From Cyanobacteria bacterium OH_CDB_20 (lineage in GTDB: Bacteria > Cyanobacteriota > Vampirovibrionia > Gastranaerophilales > Gastranaerophilaceae): a DNA stretch of 37,250 nt. Numbering within the stretch: position 1 is the first letter of the stretch; each line of letters starts with the position of its first letter. The position numbers and the translations under genes were made by a program. Of this stretch, positions 26,104-34,200 are shown in pieces. The DNA lies in assembly GCA_023415935.1 (NCBI GenBank), contig JAEZIX010000019.1:1-37250 (forward strand), given 5' to 3'. The notes beneath the pieces are model-generated. The model was not told where the DNA came from, made no database searches, and was given only the letters and a program-made list of their open reading frames with translations.

Positions 26104-26676
26104 ATGAAAATTGATATAGAAGCGTCATTTGATGAAATTTCAAGTAACTTTATCAAATTGAAACAACAAAAAAATACAATTGAAGAAATTGCAAATCAAT
26201 GGATAAGCGCAATTTCTAAAGGGAACAAGATAATATTTTGCGGTAACGGCGGTTCAGCTGCTGATTCCCAGCATTTGTCAGCAGAACTTATGGGTAGGTA
26301 TAAATTCGACAGAAATCCAATGCCCTCAATCAGCTTAACAACAGATACTTCAGCTCTTACTGCTATTGGAAATGATTATGGATACGATAAAATTTTCTCA
26401 AGACAATTAAGAGGTATTGGTAATAATGGCGATGTAATTGTTGGAATATCTACTTCCGGCAATTCTAAAAACATAATTGACGCTTTCAAAATCGCTAAGG
26501 AAAAAGGTATTAAAACGGTTGCATTTACAGGCAATGCTGGTGGTGCAATGATGGAAATTGCAGATATTACATTAAATGTGCCTTCTGATGTTACAAATAA
26601 CATTCAAGAAATGCACATTGCATCAGGACATTTAATTTGCGGTATTGTTGAAGAACATTTTTTCGGAAAGAAGTAA
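26104..26676 (+). CDS. gmhA: Sedoheptulose 7-phosphate isomerase
   Basis: The 190-aa SIS-domain enzyme converts sedoheptulose 7-phosphate to D-glycero-D-manno-heptose 7-phosphate, the first committed step of heptose synthesis in the cytoplasm. It shows FCGNGGSAADSQHLSAEL (45-62) with the catalytic-type glutamate E61, then GISTSGNSKNI and IQEMHIASGHLIC (168-179) with H171, the conserved pair of the GmhA family. The length matches the family (about 190 aa). It stands three bases before the kinase gene, in the order gmhA-hddA-hddC-gmhB, which is the set for the GDP-activated heptose branch. The start has a poor ribosome-binding site, but the N-terminus is typical. Confidence 0.93.
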   Translation: MKIDIEASFDEISSNFIKLKQQKNTIEEIANQWISAISKGNKIIFCGNGGSAADSQHLSAELMGRYKFDRNPMPSISLTTDTSALTAIGNDYGYDKIFSRQLRGIGNNGDVIVGISTSGNSKNIIDAFKIAKEKGIKTVAFTGNAGGAMMEIADITLNVPSDVTNNIQEMHIASGHLICGIVEEHFFGKK

Positions 26677-26679
26677 GTT

Positions 26680-27741
26680 ATGATTATAACAAGAAGTCCT
26701 TATCGAATATCTTTTTTTGGTGGCGGCACTGACTATCATACCTGGTACGAAGAGCACGGTGGTGAAGTTTTATCAACATCAATAAATCATTATAACTATA
26801 TTAGTTGCCGTTATCTTCCGCCATTTCATCCAGAATATAATAATAGGATTGCTTGGAGAATTTTAGAGTATCCTAAAACCATTGATGAAATCCAACATAA
26901 TGCAATTAGAGGTGCTCTTAAATATTATAGAATAGAGCGCGGCATTGAATTAAGTAATCAATGTGATTTACCTGCTCGTTCAGGATTGGGCTCCAGTTCT
27001 GCGTTTTCGGCATCCTTAATAAAAGCTATTAAAGCATTAAAAGGAAAAATGATTTCTAAACAAGAATTGGCACTTGAAACTATTAACTTAGAAAGAAATG
27101 TTTTGTTTGAAAATGTTGGTGTCCAAGACCAAATAGCTTCAGTATATGGCGGTTTGAATCATATAAAAATTGATAGAAACGGGCAATTTGTTGTTGAACC
27201 TGTGATTATAAATGAAAAGAGAAAACAGCATCTGAATGATCATTTATTGCTATTTTTCACGGGTGTTTCAAGAACTTCTTCAGAGGTTTGTGAAAAACAG
27301 ATTAAGTCTGCAAAAAGTAATCATAAACAATTAACAAGAATTCAGGCTATGGTGCCAGAAGCAATAGAAATATTGACTGAAGGGGATTTGAATGATTTTG
27401 GAGAATTGCTTCATGAAACCTGGACGTTAAAGAAAAGTTTAACAGATGATATTTCAACTCCTTATATTGATGAAATATATGCTAGAGCTATTGGGAACGG
27501 TGCAATAGGTGGTAAAGTTCTTGGTGCTGGTGGTGGCGGTTTTATGCTATTTTTTGCAAAACCCGAATTCCATTCAAAAATAAAAGATGCGCTTCGTGAA
27601 TTTATTCATGTACCATTTTCCTTTGATAATGAAGGAACATCTATTATTCACTATGAAACAAAACTATACCAATTAAACTCTTATGAAAGAATAAAAGAAA
27701 TTCATAAAGATACTTTAGAAACCGAGGTTAAAATACTTTAA
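26680..27741 (+). CDS. hddA: D-glycero-alpha-D-manno-heptose 7-phosphate kinase
   Basis: This 353-aa GHMP-family kinase should phosphorylate heptose 7-phosphate at O1 to the alpha-1,7-bisphosphate. The N-terminus RSPYRISFFGGGTDYHTWY is the HddA-type substrate loop. The GHMP ATP loop is PARSGLGSSSAFSASL (98-113), and the third motif is KVLGAGGGGFMLFF near residue 285. It follows gmhA by three bases and overlaps hddC by one base (TAATG). The alpha-anomer route is what distinguishes GDP-heptose synthesis from the ADP-heptose (HldE) route of LPS core; no HldE homologue is seen here. Family and substrate are both well supported by the motif set and by the neighbouring genes. Confidence 0.92.
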   Translation: MIITRSPYRISFFGGGTDYHTWYEEHGGEVLSTSINHYNYISCRYLPPFHPEYNNRIAWRILEYPKTIDEIQHNAIRGALKYYRIERGIELSNQCDLPARSGLGSSSAFSASLIKAIKALKGKMISKQELALETINLERNVLFENVGVQDQIASVYGGLNHIKIDRNGQFVVEPVIINEKRKQHLNDHLLLFFTGVSRTSSEVCEKQIKSAKSNHKQLTRIQAMVPEAIEILTEGDLNDFGELLHETWTLKKSLTDDISTPYIDEIYARAIGNGAIGGKVLGAGGGGFMLFFAKPEFHSKIKDALREFIHVPFSFDNEGTSIIHYETKLYQLNSYERIKEIHKDTLETEVKIL

Positions 27742-28439
27742 TGAAAACTATTATTCTTGTGGGAGGAGAAGGAACCAGGCTTAAAAGCGTTGTAAAAGAC
27801 GTGCCTAAGCCAATGGCAGACATAAATGGAAAACCATTTTTATCATATTTAATGGATAATATGATAAAATACGGCGCTACCGAATTTATACTATGTGTTG
27901 GGCATAAAAAAGAAATAATTATGGATTTTTATAAGGATAATTATAAAAATATTCCTGTTAAATATTCAATAGAAGAGGATCTTTTGGGAACAGGTGGCGC
28001 TATAAAACAAGCTTTTGATATTTACAACATAGAAAATGCCATAAGCATAAACGGTGATACTTTTGTAAAAATGGACTATTTAGATTTTTATAAAAAAATG
28101 CAAAACGAAAAATTTGGAATTGCATTAAAATATGTACCAGATGCTTCACGATATGGCCTTGTAAAAACTTTGGACGATAGAATAATTGAATTTACAGAAA
28201 AACAAGACAAAATTAAAGATGGCTTTATAAGTGCAGGTATTTATTTTATTAACAAATCTATGTTTGATAGAGATTTGCCGAATAAATTTTCTTTTGAAAA
28301 AGACATATTAGAAAAAGATGCGAAGATTTTGAGGCCAAAATATTATAAAGCAGAAGATTATTTCATAGATATAGGTATTCCTGAAAGTTATGACCAAGCC
28401 TGCAAAGAATTAGAAGGAGAAATTTATGCCGAAAAATAA
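27741..28439 (+). CDS. hddC: D-glycero-alpha-D-manno-heptose 1-phosphate guanylyltransferase
   Basis: This 232-aa nucleotidyltransferase should transfer GMP from GTP to heptose 1-phosphate, giving GDP-D-glycero-alpha-D-manno-heptose. The N-terminal LVGGEGTRLKSVVKDVPKPM (6-25) is the nucleotide-binding signature with a valine in place of the common LAGG alanine. Further landmarks are LLGTGGAIKQAF, SINGDTFV (metal-binding region), FISAGIYFINK and DYFIDIGIPESYDQA. The length fits the family. The gmhB start lies inside its last five codons (14-bp overlap), so the two are translationally coupled. The donor is inferred to be GTP from the hddA neighbour; uridylyl or adenylyl transfer is not formally excluded. 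Confidence 0.9.
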   Translation: MKTIILVGGEGTRLKSVVKDVPKPMADINGKPFLSYLMDNMIKYGATEFILCVGHKKEIIMDFYKDNYKNIPVKYSIEEDLLGTGGAIKQAFDIYNIENAISINGDTFVKMDYLDFYKKMQNEKFGIALKYVPDASRYGLVKTLDDRIIEFTEKQDKIKDGFISAGIYFINKSMFDRDLPNKFSFEKDILEKDAKILRPKYYKAEDYFIDIGIPESYDQACKELEGEIYAEK

Positions 28440-28914
28440 GGCTTTATTTCTCGACAGAGATGGCGTAATAAACGTCGATAAACATCATGTGTATAAAATT
28501 GAAGACTGTGAATTTGTTGATGGAATTTTCGATCTATGCAAAAAGGCGAAAGAACAAGGCTATCTTATTATTGTTGTTACCAATCAAGCCGGTATTGCTA
28601 AAGGAATCTATACGGAAGAAGATTATTTCAGGTTCAGAGATTATGTCCACTCTGAATTTAAAAAGCAAGGATGCTCAATTGACGCTGAATATTATTGTCC
28701 TTACCACGAAGAAGCCATAATTGAAAAATACAAACAAGATTCTTTTGATAGAAAACCTAATCCAGGAATGATATTAAAAGCACAAAAAGATTTTGACATT
28801 GACCTAGCTCAATCAGTTCTAATCGGTGACAAAGATAGTGATATCGAAGCTGGAAAAAAGGCAGGCATAGCCAAAAATATTTTTGCAACAAGGAAGGAAC
28901 TAAAATGTATCTGA
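28426..28914 (+). CDS. gmhB: D-glycero-D-manno-heptose 1,7-bisphosphate phosphatase with partial zinc site
   Basis: This 162-aa HAD-family phosphatase removes the C7 phosphate of heptose 1,7-bisphosphate. The nucleophile motif is FLDRDGVINVD (D10, D12), motif II is VVTNQAGIAKG (50-60), and the late acidic motif is GDKDSDIEAG (134-143). Typical GmhB proteins bind zinc through a CPxH element plus a CxC just before RKPxPGM. Here CPYH is kept (C91, H94) but the CxC is replaced by SFD (106-108, before RKPNPGM), so two ligands are lost. The start has a strong GAAGGAGA and lies in hddC; the end overlaps the next SDR gene by 10 bp. The enzymatic call is well supported. The stability or metal content of the altered loop is unknown. 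Confidence 0.9.
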   Translation: MPKNKALFLDRDGVINVDKHHVYKIEDCEFVDGIFDLCKKAKEQGYLIIVVTNQAGIAKGIYTEEDYFRFRDYVHSEFKKQGCSIDAEYYCPYHEEAIIEKYKQDSFDRKPNPGMILKAQKDFDIDLAQSVLIGDKDSDIEAGKKAGIAKNIFATRKELKCI

Positions 28915-29780
28915 TAATAGGCGGGAATAGTTTTTTAGGCAGCTATATTATTAAAAATATTATAGACAAAACTAATGAAAATATAATTGCGACTTATTAT
29001 TCAGGAACCCCCTTTTTGAACAATTCAAGAATTAGTTGGATAAAATGTGACATATCTCAAACAGAAGATATTCAAGAAATATTTAGCAACATAAAAAACA
29101 ATGATAAATCAATAAAATGCATTTACCTAGCGGGATATATAAAACCTGATGAAGTTGAAAAAAATCCCCATATAGCTTGGAAAGTAAATATTGGTGGACT
29201 TACAAAGTTTATTGATATTTGTGGAGACTACCTTTCTTGTTTATATTTTGCATCTACTGATATGGTTTTTTCTGAAGACAGTAGTTATAGCTATTCAGAA
29301 AACGATGTTCCAATACCTATGAATAAATATGGCGAATTAAAATATATCGCAGAAAAAATAGTCATATCAGCTGGTTTTAATGTATTTAGATGCCCCCTTA
29401 TGTATGGAAAAAGTTTAATCCCAAATAGAATTCACTTTATAGATCATGTAGAACAATGTATTAAGAACAAAGAGTATTTTGATGTACTTTCTGACTATTA
29501 CGAATCAACACTGGATTATGATTCTGTTGCTAAATTATTGTTAGAGTTAATAAATAAAAATCCTCAAGGCAAAATAATACATATTGCAGCTGATGAACCA
29601 ATAACCAAATATGAAATTGCAATAGAATATGCAAAAAAATACAATCTTGATAGTAGTTATATAAAGCCTTTACCATTAGATAAAGCAAACTTTTTCATTG
29701 CAAAAAGAGGTACGGTCACACTAGATAACACAAACTTAAAATCAATATGTAATATAAAAAAAATTGAAAGGAAATACTAA
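28905..29780 (+). CDS. NAD(P)-dependent nucleotide-sugar reductase-like SDR (RmlD-type)
   Basis: The 291-aa SDR has the N-terminal GGNSFLGSYI (6-15). The catalytic set is STD (117-119) and Y142-x-x-x-K146 (KYGELK). RmlD-like landmarks are IYLAGYIKPDEVEKNP, FRCPLMYG and STLDYDSVAKLL. Proteins of this kind reduce a 4-keto sugar nucleotide, so the product of the 4,6-dehydratase upstream is a sensible substrate. It begins within the last codons of gmhB and overlaps the radical SAM gene downstream by one base. A paralogue of the same length and motif order lies at 36060-36941, so the two may act on different intermediates or epimers. The exact stereochemistry is not predictable. Confidence 0.78.
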   Translation: MYLIIGGNSFLGSYIIKNIIDKTNENIIATYYSGTPFLNNSRISWIKCDISQTEDIQEIFSNIKNNDKSIKCIYLAGYIKPDEVEKNPHIAWKVNIGGLTKFIDICGDYLSCLYFASTDMVFSEDSSYSYSENDVPIPMNKYGELKYIAEKIVISAGFNVFRCPLMYGKSLIPNRIHFIDHVEQCIKNKEYFDVLSDYYESTLDYDSVAKLLLELINKNPQGKIIHIAADEPITKYEIAIEYAKKYNLDSSYIKPLPLDKANFFIAKRGTVTLDNTNLKSICNIKKIERKY

Positions 29781-31165
29781 TGAAAGTAATTTTTGTAAAT
29801 GCGCCTTTTGTAAAATATAATGATGAATTTAAAAATGTTGATTCAAAATATAATACAAAAAATAATATTAAGATAAGCTGGGATTTAATATACAAATATT
29901 TAGGAAAACGACTACATAATTTTTTAAAGAAATATTGCAAAGAAATTCCAGTCATAAAATATGGAGTAAGAGCAGGTTCTAGATGGCCATTTATGGTTGA
30001 ATCAAAATTTAGCTATAAACCATATCCCTTTTTTATTGGATATAGCGCAGCTTTATTAAAAGAAAATGGATTTGATGTTGATGTTATTGATGCAGTTTTA
30101 GATGAAACATATTCTTACACAGCGTTTCTTAAGGAAGTAAGAAAAAAGAAGGCAGATATTGTTGTTGTTGAATGTTCAACTCCAAGTTTTGATATAGATA
30201 TCTGGATTTCTGAGCAAATATCAGAATTTGCCGAGGTTGCACTTGCAGGACCTCATTTAACTGATGAAAATACTCCTGAGTTAAAAGAAAAATATCCATT
30301 TGTAACCTACTTTTTAAAAGGTGAATACATAAAAAGCTCATTGGAGATGGCTCAATCATTAAAACCTGGAATTTATGAAAGTAAGATTGTATCCAATTTA
30401 GATGAAATACCATTTCCATATAGAGATTACAAAAATGTTGAAAATTACTTCGAACCGGCTGTAGCAACCGAAATGCCGCAACTCCAGATATATGCTTCTA
30501 AAGGTTGCCCTTTTAAATGTATATATTGCAGTTGGCCTCAAGTAATGTACAACGGAAATGTGGCATTAAGATCTCCAGAGAAAATTGCTGAAGAAATAAG
30601 AGAGTGTGTAACAAAGTATGGATATAAGTCTATATTTTTCGATGATGATACATTCAATATGGGAACTGAACGTATTTCGAAATTATGCGATTATTTAAAG
30701 GAAATTGGGTTACCTTGGTCTATGATGGGCAGATTAGATTGTTCTCCAGATTGGCTATATGATAAAATGGTTGATTGCGGCTGCGTCGGAATGAGATTCG
30801 GCGTCGAAACTTTTAATCTTGATGTGTTAAAAAAGATAGATAAAGGCCTAGAAAGGGTTGATTTCAGAAATACTATAGAACATTTAACCCAAAAGTATCC
30901 TGATATCATAATCAGACTAACTCTAATGAAGAATTTGCCTGGTCAAACTGATGAAATTCATAAACAAGATTTAGAAATTATTAAAGATATGGGATTTTTA
31001 TGCGGTAATCCTAATCGAACATACCAAATATCATCTTGTGTTCCATTCCCGGGTACTAAGTTATATAAAGATTTGGTTAATATACATGGAGAAGAAAAAT
31101 TAAAAAATTGGGAACTTTACGATGGAAATTCAGATACAATAATGGCTGAGTTGAAAAATCAATAG
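29780..31165 (+). CDS. B12-binding-type radical SAM enzyme in the heptose operon
   Basis: The 461-aa protein has an N-terminal cobalamin-binding-like domain (about 1-190): MKVIFVNAPFVKYN, FFIGYSAALLKENGFDVDVI, IVVVECSTPSFDIDIWISEQ and the ALAGPHLTDENT strand-turn. The radical SAM core starts at YASKGCPFKCIYCSWPQ with the canonical CxxxCxxC (C243, C247, C250). Later landmarks are FFDDDTFN, MRFGVETFN and LTLMKNLPGQTDEIHKQDL. Such enzymes can methylate unactivated carbons or rearrange or epimerise sugars. Placement between a GDP-heptose reductase and a glycosyltransferase makes a sugar or a glycolipid the most likely substrate. The 5-prime end overlaps the SDR gene by one base and a GGAG-led gene follows after 8 bp. 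Confidence 0.85.
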   Translation: MKVIFVNAPFVKYNDEFKNVDSKYNTKNNIKISWDLIYKYLGKRLHNFLKKYCKEIPVIKYGVRAGSRWPFMVESKFSYKPYPFFIGYSAALLKENGFDVDVIDAVLDETYSYTAFLKEVRKKKADIVVVECSTPSFDIDIWISEQISEFAEVALAGPHLTDENTPELKEKYPFVTYFLKGEYIKSSLEMAQSLKPGIYESKIVSNLDEIPFPYRDYKNVENYFEPAVATEMPQLQIYASKGCPFKCIYCSWPQVMYNGNVALRSPEKIAEEIRECVTKYGYKSIFFDDDTFNMGTERISKLCDYLKEIGLPWSMMGRLDCSPDWLYDKMVDCGCVGMRFGVETFNLDVLKKIDKGLERVDFRNTIEHLTQKYPDIIIRLTLMKNLPGQTDEIHKQDLEIIKDMGFLCGNPNRTYQISSCVPFPGTKLYKDLVNIHGEEKLKNWELYDGNSDTIMAELKNQ

Positions 31166-31173
31166 GAGAAATA

Positions 31174-33183
31174 ATGAAGGCTGCATTTTTAGAAACATAT
31201 CCTGATTTAAAAATTCCAGAAAAAGAAAATATAATTAGATTTAAAAATGTCTTTGAAGCTATGGGACATGAGTTTTATGTTCTTTCTCCTGAAGGGATTG
31301 AATACTCATCAGGCATCCATGCTGACAATTTAAATATTGATGTAATCTTTACTGCAGATAACTCAGTTAAAGGGATGGAAATATTACCTGATTCATTAAC
31401 TTTGTCTGTAGGCTGGGTACCTGCAGGATATTTACCTTATTCAAGATTTCAGCAATTTGTGTCTTTATTAAACTGTTTTGATAACTTTATCCCCGGTTTT
31501 GATTCAAATAATAATAGTTACCTTCTCGACAATTTTACGAATGCCTTTTTGCCAATAGATAAATATTTTTACCCGTCAGTTAATAAGAGTAATCTTATTG
31601 AACCTCAATTAAAAGAAAAATATGATATATTTTATGTTGGCATAAATTTTGATAAAGGAAAAAGCAAAGGTCGACATTACAACTTATTAAAGTTACTTGA
31701 TGAAAAAAATATTCTTAGGTTGTATGGACCTGAAAAAATTGGTGAAACCCGATGTTGGGAAGGTTTTAAAAATTATAAAGGTGAAATTCCATTTGATGGA
31801 GATTCAATTTTAAAAGAAATAAATAAAGCAGGAATTTGTCTTGCCTTACAATCTAAGATACATAACAGAAATGAATATATTACAAATAGAATTTACGAAG
31901 CCTGTGCAGCTGGAGCAATTATTATAAGTGATGATAGCCCAAAAATTAGAAACATTTTTGGCGATTCACTTTATTATGTTGATATTTATAACTCAGATGA
32001 TGAAATAATCGCAGATGTTATGAATATTTATAATGAAATAAATAATAACCCACAAGTAGCTTTTGAAAAAGCAAAACAAGCCCAAAATATATTCAAAGAA
32101 AAATTTTCTTTGGAAAATTCAGCCCAGAACTTGATTACAGCAACTCAAGAAACTAAGCAATATATTAAAGATATAGCAAAACAAACAGATAAAATTAATG
32201 TTATCGCATTCATAAATAATCAAAACGACCTTGAACATGTAATAGAGCAAATTAATAGGCAAGAATATAAGAATATTGAAGTACTGTTTTCGATACCCCA
32301 AAACACAAACTTAAACTTTCAAAATATAACATTTCCATATAAAACTATTGAAACTTGCGAAAAGTCCTACGGTAAAAGATTTACAGAGTTAAAATCTCAA
32401 ATTGAATGTGACTACTTTGTATTTGTTGATGAAAAAGTCGATTGGCAAAAAAGGCACCTATATAAACAGATTAATTCTATTAAACATTCTGATAACCTTT
32501 GGGGATATTGCGGAACATACGTAAGACAAGTTCAAAATGGTAAAACAAAAAAATATACATGTTTGAATAATAAACCTATAAATCATCTCGAATTTTTTGC
32601 TCCTTTTACTTATATGGACAAAATAACAGAAGACGAGTGTATATATAATTATTTTGACCTTGAAAATAAATTTGCATTAAATTCAACGATTTTTAATAAA
32701 ACCATACTAGAATTATCAAAAAATGAAGAAATTAAATACATAGAAAGAGCTATTCATATGTATTTTGCAATGATTGCAATCATTAAACAAAATGATGTTG
32801 GGCAATATTGCAACGCAATTACAGCAGGTTATAGAAAAGAAGAAGAAAAAGAATTACTAGTATTAAATAATAAAGAATATTTTGTAAATCTAAATGAGGA
32901 ATCTTTTATTGATTTTCATAGATGTGATGGTCTTACAATAAAAGATATATATTCTATTTTCTATAAATATAATCCATACGGTAAATATGTTTATCCACAT
33001 ATAAAGAGTGAAAATTTAGACAAAAAAGAATTAATACTATCATTAAATTGTAAATATATGATAAAACATTTAAAAAAGAAGTTAAAATATTATAAGTTTT
33101 GTAGACATTTTAATCGTTCATCAAAAATAATAGATAAAATCAAACAATTGGAGAGCCAAATAAACATTTTGAGAAATACATAG
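31174..33183 (+). CDS. Two-domain glycosyltransferase: CgeB-like N-domain and GT2-like C-domain
   Basis: This is a 669-aa protein. The N-terminal half (about 1-330) looks like a GT-B-type glycosyltransferase of the CgeB/DUF3880 kind: MKAAFLETYPDLKIP, FYVGINFDKGKSKGRHYNLL, GEIPFDGDSILKEINKAGI, and the donor-side NRIYEACAAGAIIISDD (238-254). From about 340 a GT2-like segment starts (INVIAFINNQNDLEHVIEQI, then QEYKNIEVLFSI), but the acidic motifs are poor; FVFVDEKVDWQKRH is the best DxD-like place. The basic helical C-terminus may touch the membrane. A second domain without a clear catalytic DDGS may be a binding rather than a transferring module. It is preceded by GGAGAAATA. The neighbours are the radical SAM gene (8 bp upstream) and a GT fossil (downstream). 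Confidence 0.72.
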   Translation: MKAAFLETYPDLKIPEKENIIRFKNVFEAMGHEFYVLSPEGIEYSSGIHADNLNIDVIFTADNSVKGMEILPDSLTLSVGWVPAGYLPYSRFQQFVSLLNCFDNFIPGFDSNNNSYLLDNFTNAFLPIDKYFYPSVNKSNLIEPQLKEKYDIFYVGINFDKGKSKGRHYNLLKLLDEKNILRLYGPEKIGETRCWEGFKNYKGEIPFDGDSILKEINKAGICLALQSKIHNRNEYITNRIYEACAAGAIIISDDSPKIRNIFGDSLYYVDIYNSDDEIIADVMNIYNEINNNPQVAFEKAKQAQNIFKEKFSLENSAQNLITATQETKQYIKDIAKQTDKINVIAFINNQNDLEHVIEQINRQEYKNIEVLFSIPQNTNLNFQNITFPYKTIETCEKSYGKRFTELKSQIECDYFVFVDEKVDWQKRHLYKQINSIKHSDNLWGYCGTYVRQVQNGKTKKYTCLNNKPINHLEFFAPFTYMDKITEDECIYNYFDLENKFALNSTIFNKTILELSKNEEIKYIERAIHMYFAMIAIIKQNDVGQYCNAITAGYRKEEEKELLVLNNKEYFVNLNEESFIDFHRCDGLTIKDIYSIFYKYNPYGKYVYPHIKSENLDKKELILSLNCKYMIKHLKKKLKYYKFCRHFNRSSKIIDKIKQLESQINILRNT

Positions 33184-33191
33184 AGATAAGG

Positions 33192-33258
33192 ACTAGTTAT
33201 AATTATACTGATTACATAAAAGAAATCATTGAAAGCGTTACAGAAAACCATGAGTAAA
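33192..33258 (+). pseudogene. Fragment of a GT2 gene (fossil duplicate of the 34201 gene start)
   Basis: Bases 33195-33238 match 34225-34268 at 42 of 44 positions and read in frame as SYNYTDYIKEIIESV, against SYNYADYIKETIESV in the intact gene. The match then breaks at a deletion of about 12 bp and ends at TAA (33256-33258). There is no start codon. The start of the methyltransferase gene (ATGAG) overlaps its last codons. Confidence 0.75.
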
Positions 33259-34188
33259 TTAGAAATATTAGATAGATTAAATTTTAAAATAGAAAAATTG
33301 TTAAAGTTAAATGGTTTATACAATTTAAAATATTTAAATTGCAAAAAAATATATAACTATAAAGAACTTCAAGATTTTGCTAAAGATAGTGAAAATATTT
33401 CACAAAAGTGTTTTGAGTTAAACAAACAAATGCAACAAGAAAAAATAAGTGAAAAATTAATGAAGGGATATTGCTCTTTTTGTAATAAAGAAAGAGAATT
33501 TCTTATAAAGACAATGCCTGAATTTTCATCTGATTTGCTATTTAGAGAGATTTTATATTGCCAAAAGTGCTGGTCATTTAATCGTTTGAGAGCATTAATA
33601 CACATTTTTCGTTCATTTGAAAGGAACCCAAAAAATTTAAATATATACACATACGAGCGTGGTACGGATTTCTTTCGGAATTTAGATGGAAAATTTGGCA
33701 AAAACAATAAAATAGTTGGTTCTGAATATTTTGGTCCGGATCGACTGCCAGGAGAAATTGTTGATGGTATTCGTCATGAAGACTCAACAAATTTATCTTT
33801 TGAGGACAACTCTTTTAATTATATTTTTTCAAACGATGTTTTTGAACATGTTCAAGATATCCAAAAAACTTTATTAGAAGTTAAACGCTGTTTAAGCAAG
33901 GGTGGAAGATTAATTGCCAATATACCTTGTGAATGGAATAGAGAAAAGACACTAGTAAGAGCAAAAATAACTAATTCCAAAGTAGAATATGCGGCAGACA
34001 AAATATACCACGGTGGATTTTCTTGTGATGACCCAAATGGTAGCTTAGTTTTTTATAGTTTCGGACAAGATATTTTTGAAATATTTAAACAAGCTGGCTT
34101 TGCAACTTCTTACGGCATTGCAATACAAGATGAATACTTTGGAAATATAGGCTATGAGCCACTTGTTATATTTGTGGCAGAAAAATAA
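33250..34188 (+). CDS. Class I SAM methyltransferase with N-terminal zinc-ribbon-like motif
   Basis: The product is 312 aa when started at the ATG at 33250; a TTG at 33229 would begin in the GT fossil. An N-terminal helical part (1-70) precedes CSFCNKE (C75, C78) and ILYCQKCWSFNR (C104, C107), four cysteines that could bind zinc. The methyltransferase domain follows. The usual motif I glycine loop is weak (IYTYERGTDFFRNL). The DxFEHV element is intact (NDVFEHV, 195-201), with LLEVKRCLSKGGRLIANIP and IPCEW after it. The family methylates sugars, lipids or proteins. Here a sugar or glycan end is the likely substrate, perhaps to cap a chain. It lies 12 bp before the double GT2 gene. No good Shine-Dalgarno is seen, so coupling to upstream translation is possible. 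Confidence 0.78.
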   Translation: MSKLEILDRLNFKIEKLLKLNGLYNLKYLNCKKIYNYKELQDFAKDSENISQKCFELNKQMQQEKISEKLMKGYCSFCNKEREFLIKTMPEFSSDLLFREILYCQKCWSFNRLRALIHIFRSFERNPKNLNIYTYERGTDFFRNLDGKFGKNNKIVGSEYFGPDRLPGEIVDGIRHEDSTNLSFEDNSFNYIFSNDVFEHVQDIQKTLLEVKRCLSKGGRLIANIPCEWNREKTLVRAKITNSKVEYAADKIYHGGFSCDDPNGSLVFYSFGQDIFEIFKQAGFATSYGIAIQDEYFGNIGYEPLVIFVAEK

Positions 34189-34200
34189 GAAAGATTTACT

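Noticed and set aside
33229..33249. TTG start of the methyltransferase
   Set aside because: The sequence belongs to the GT2 fossil and adds a non-conserved MKALQKT. ATG 33250 is preferred.
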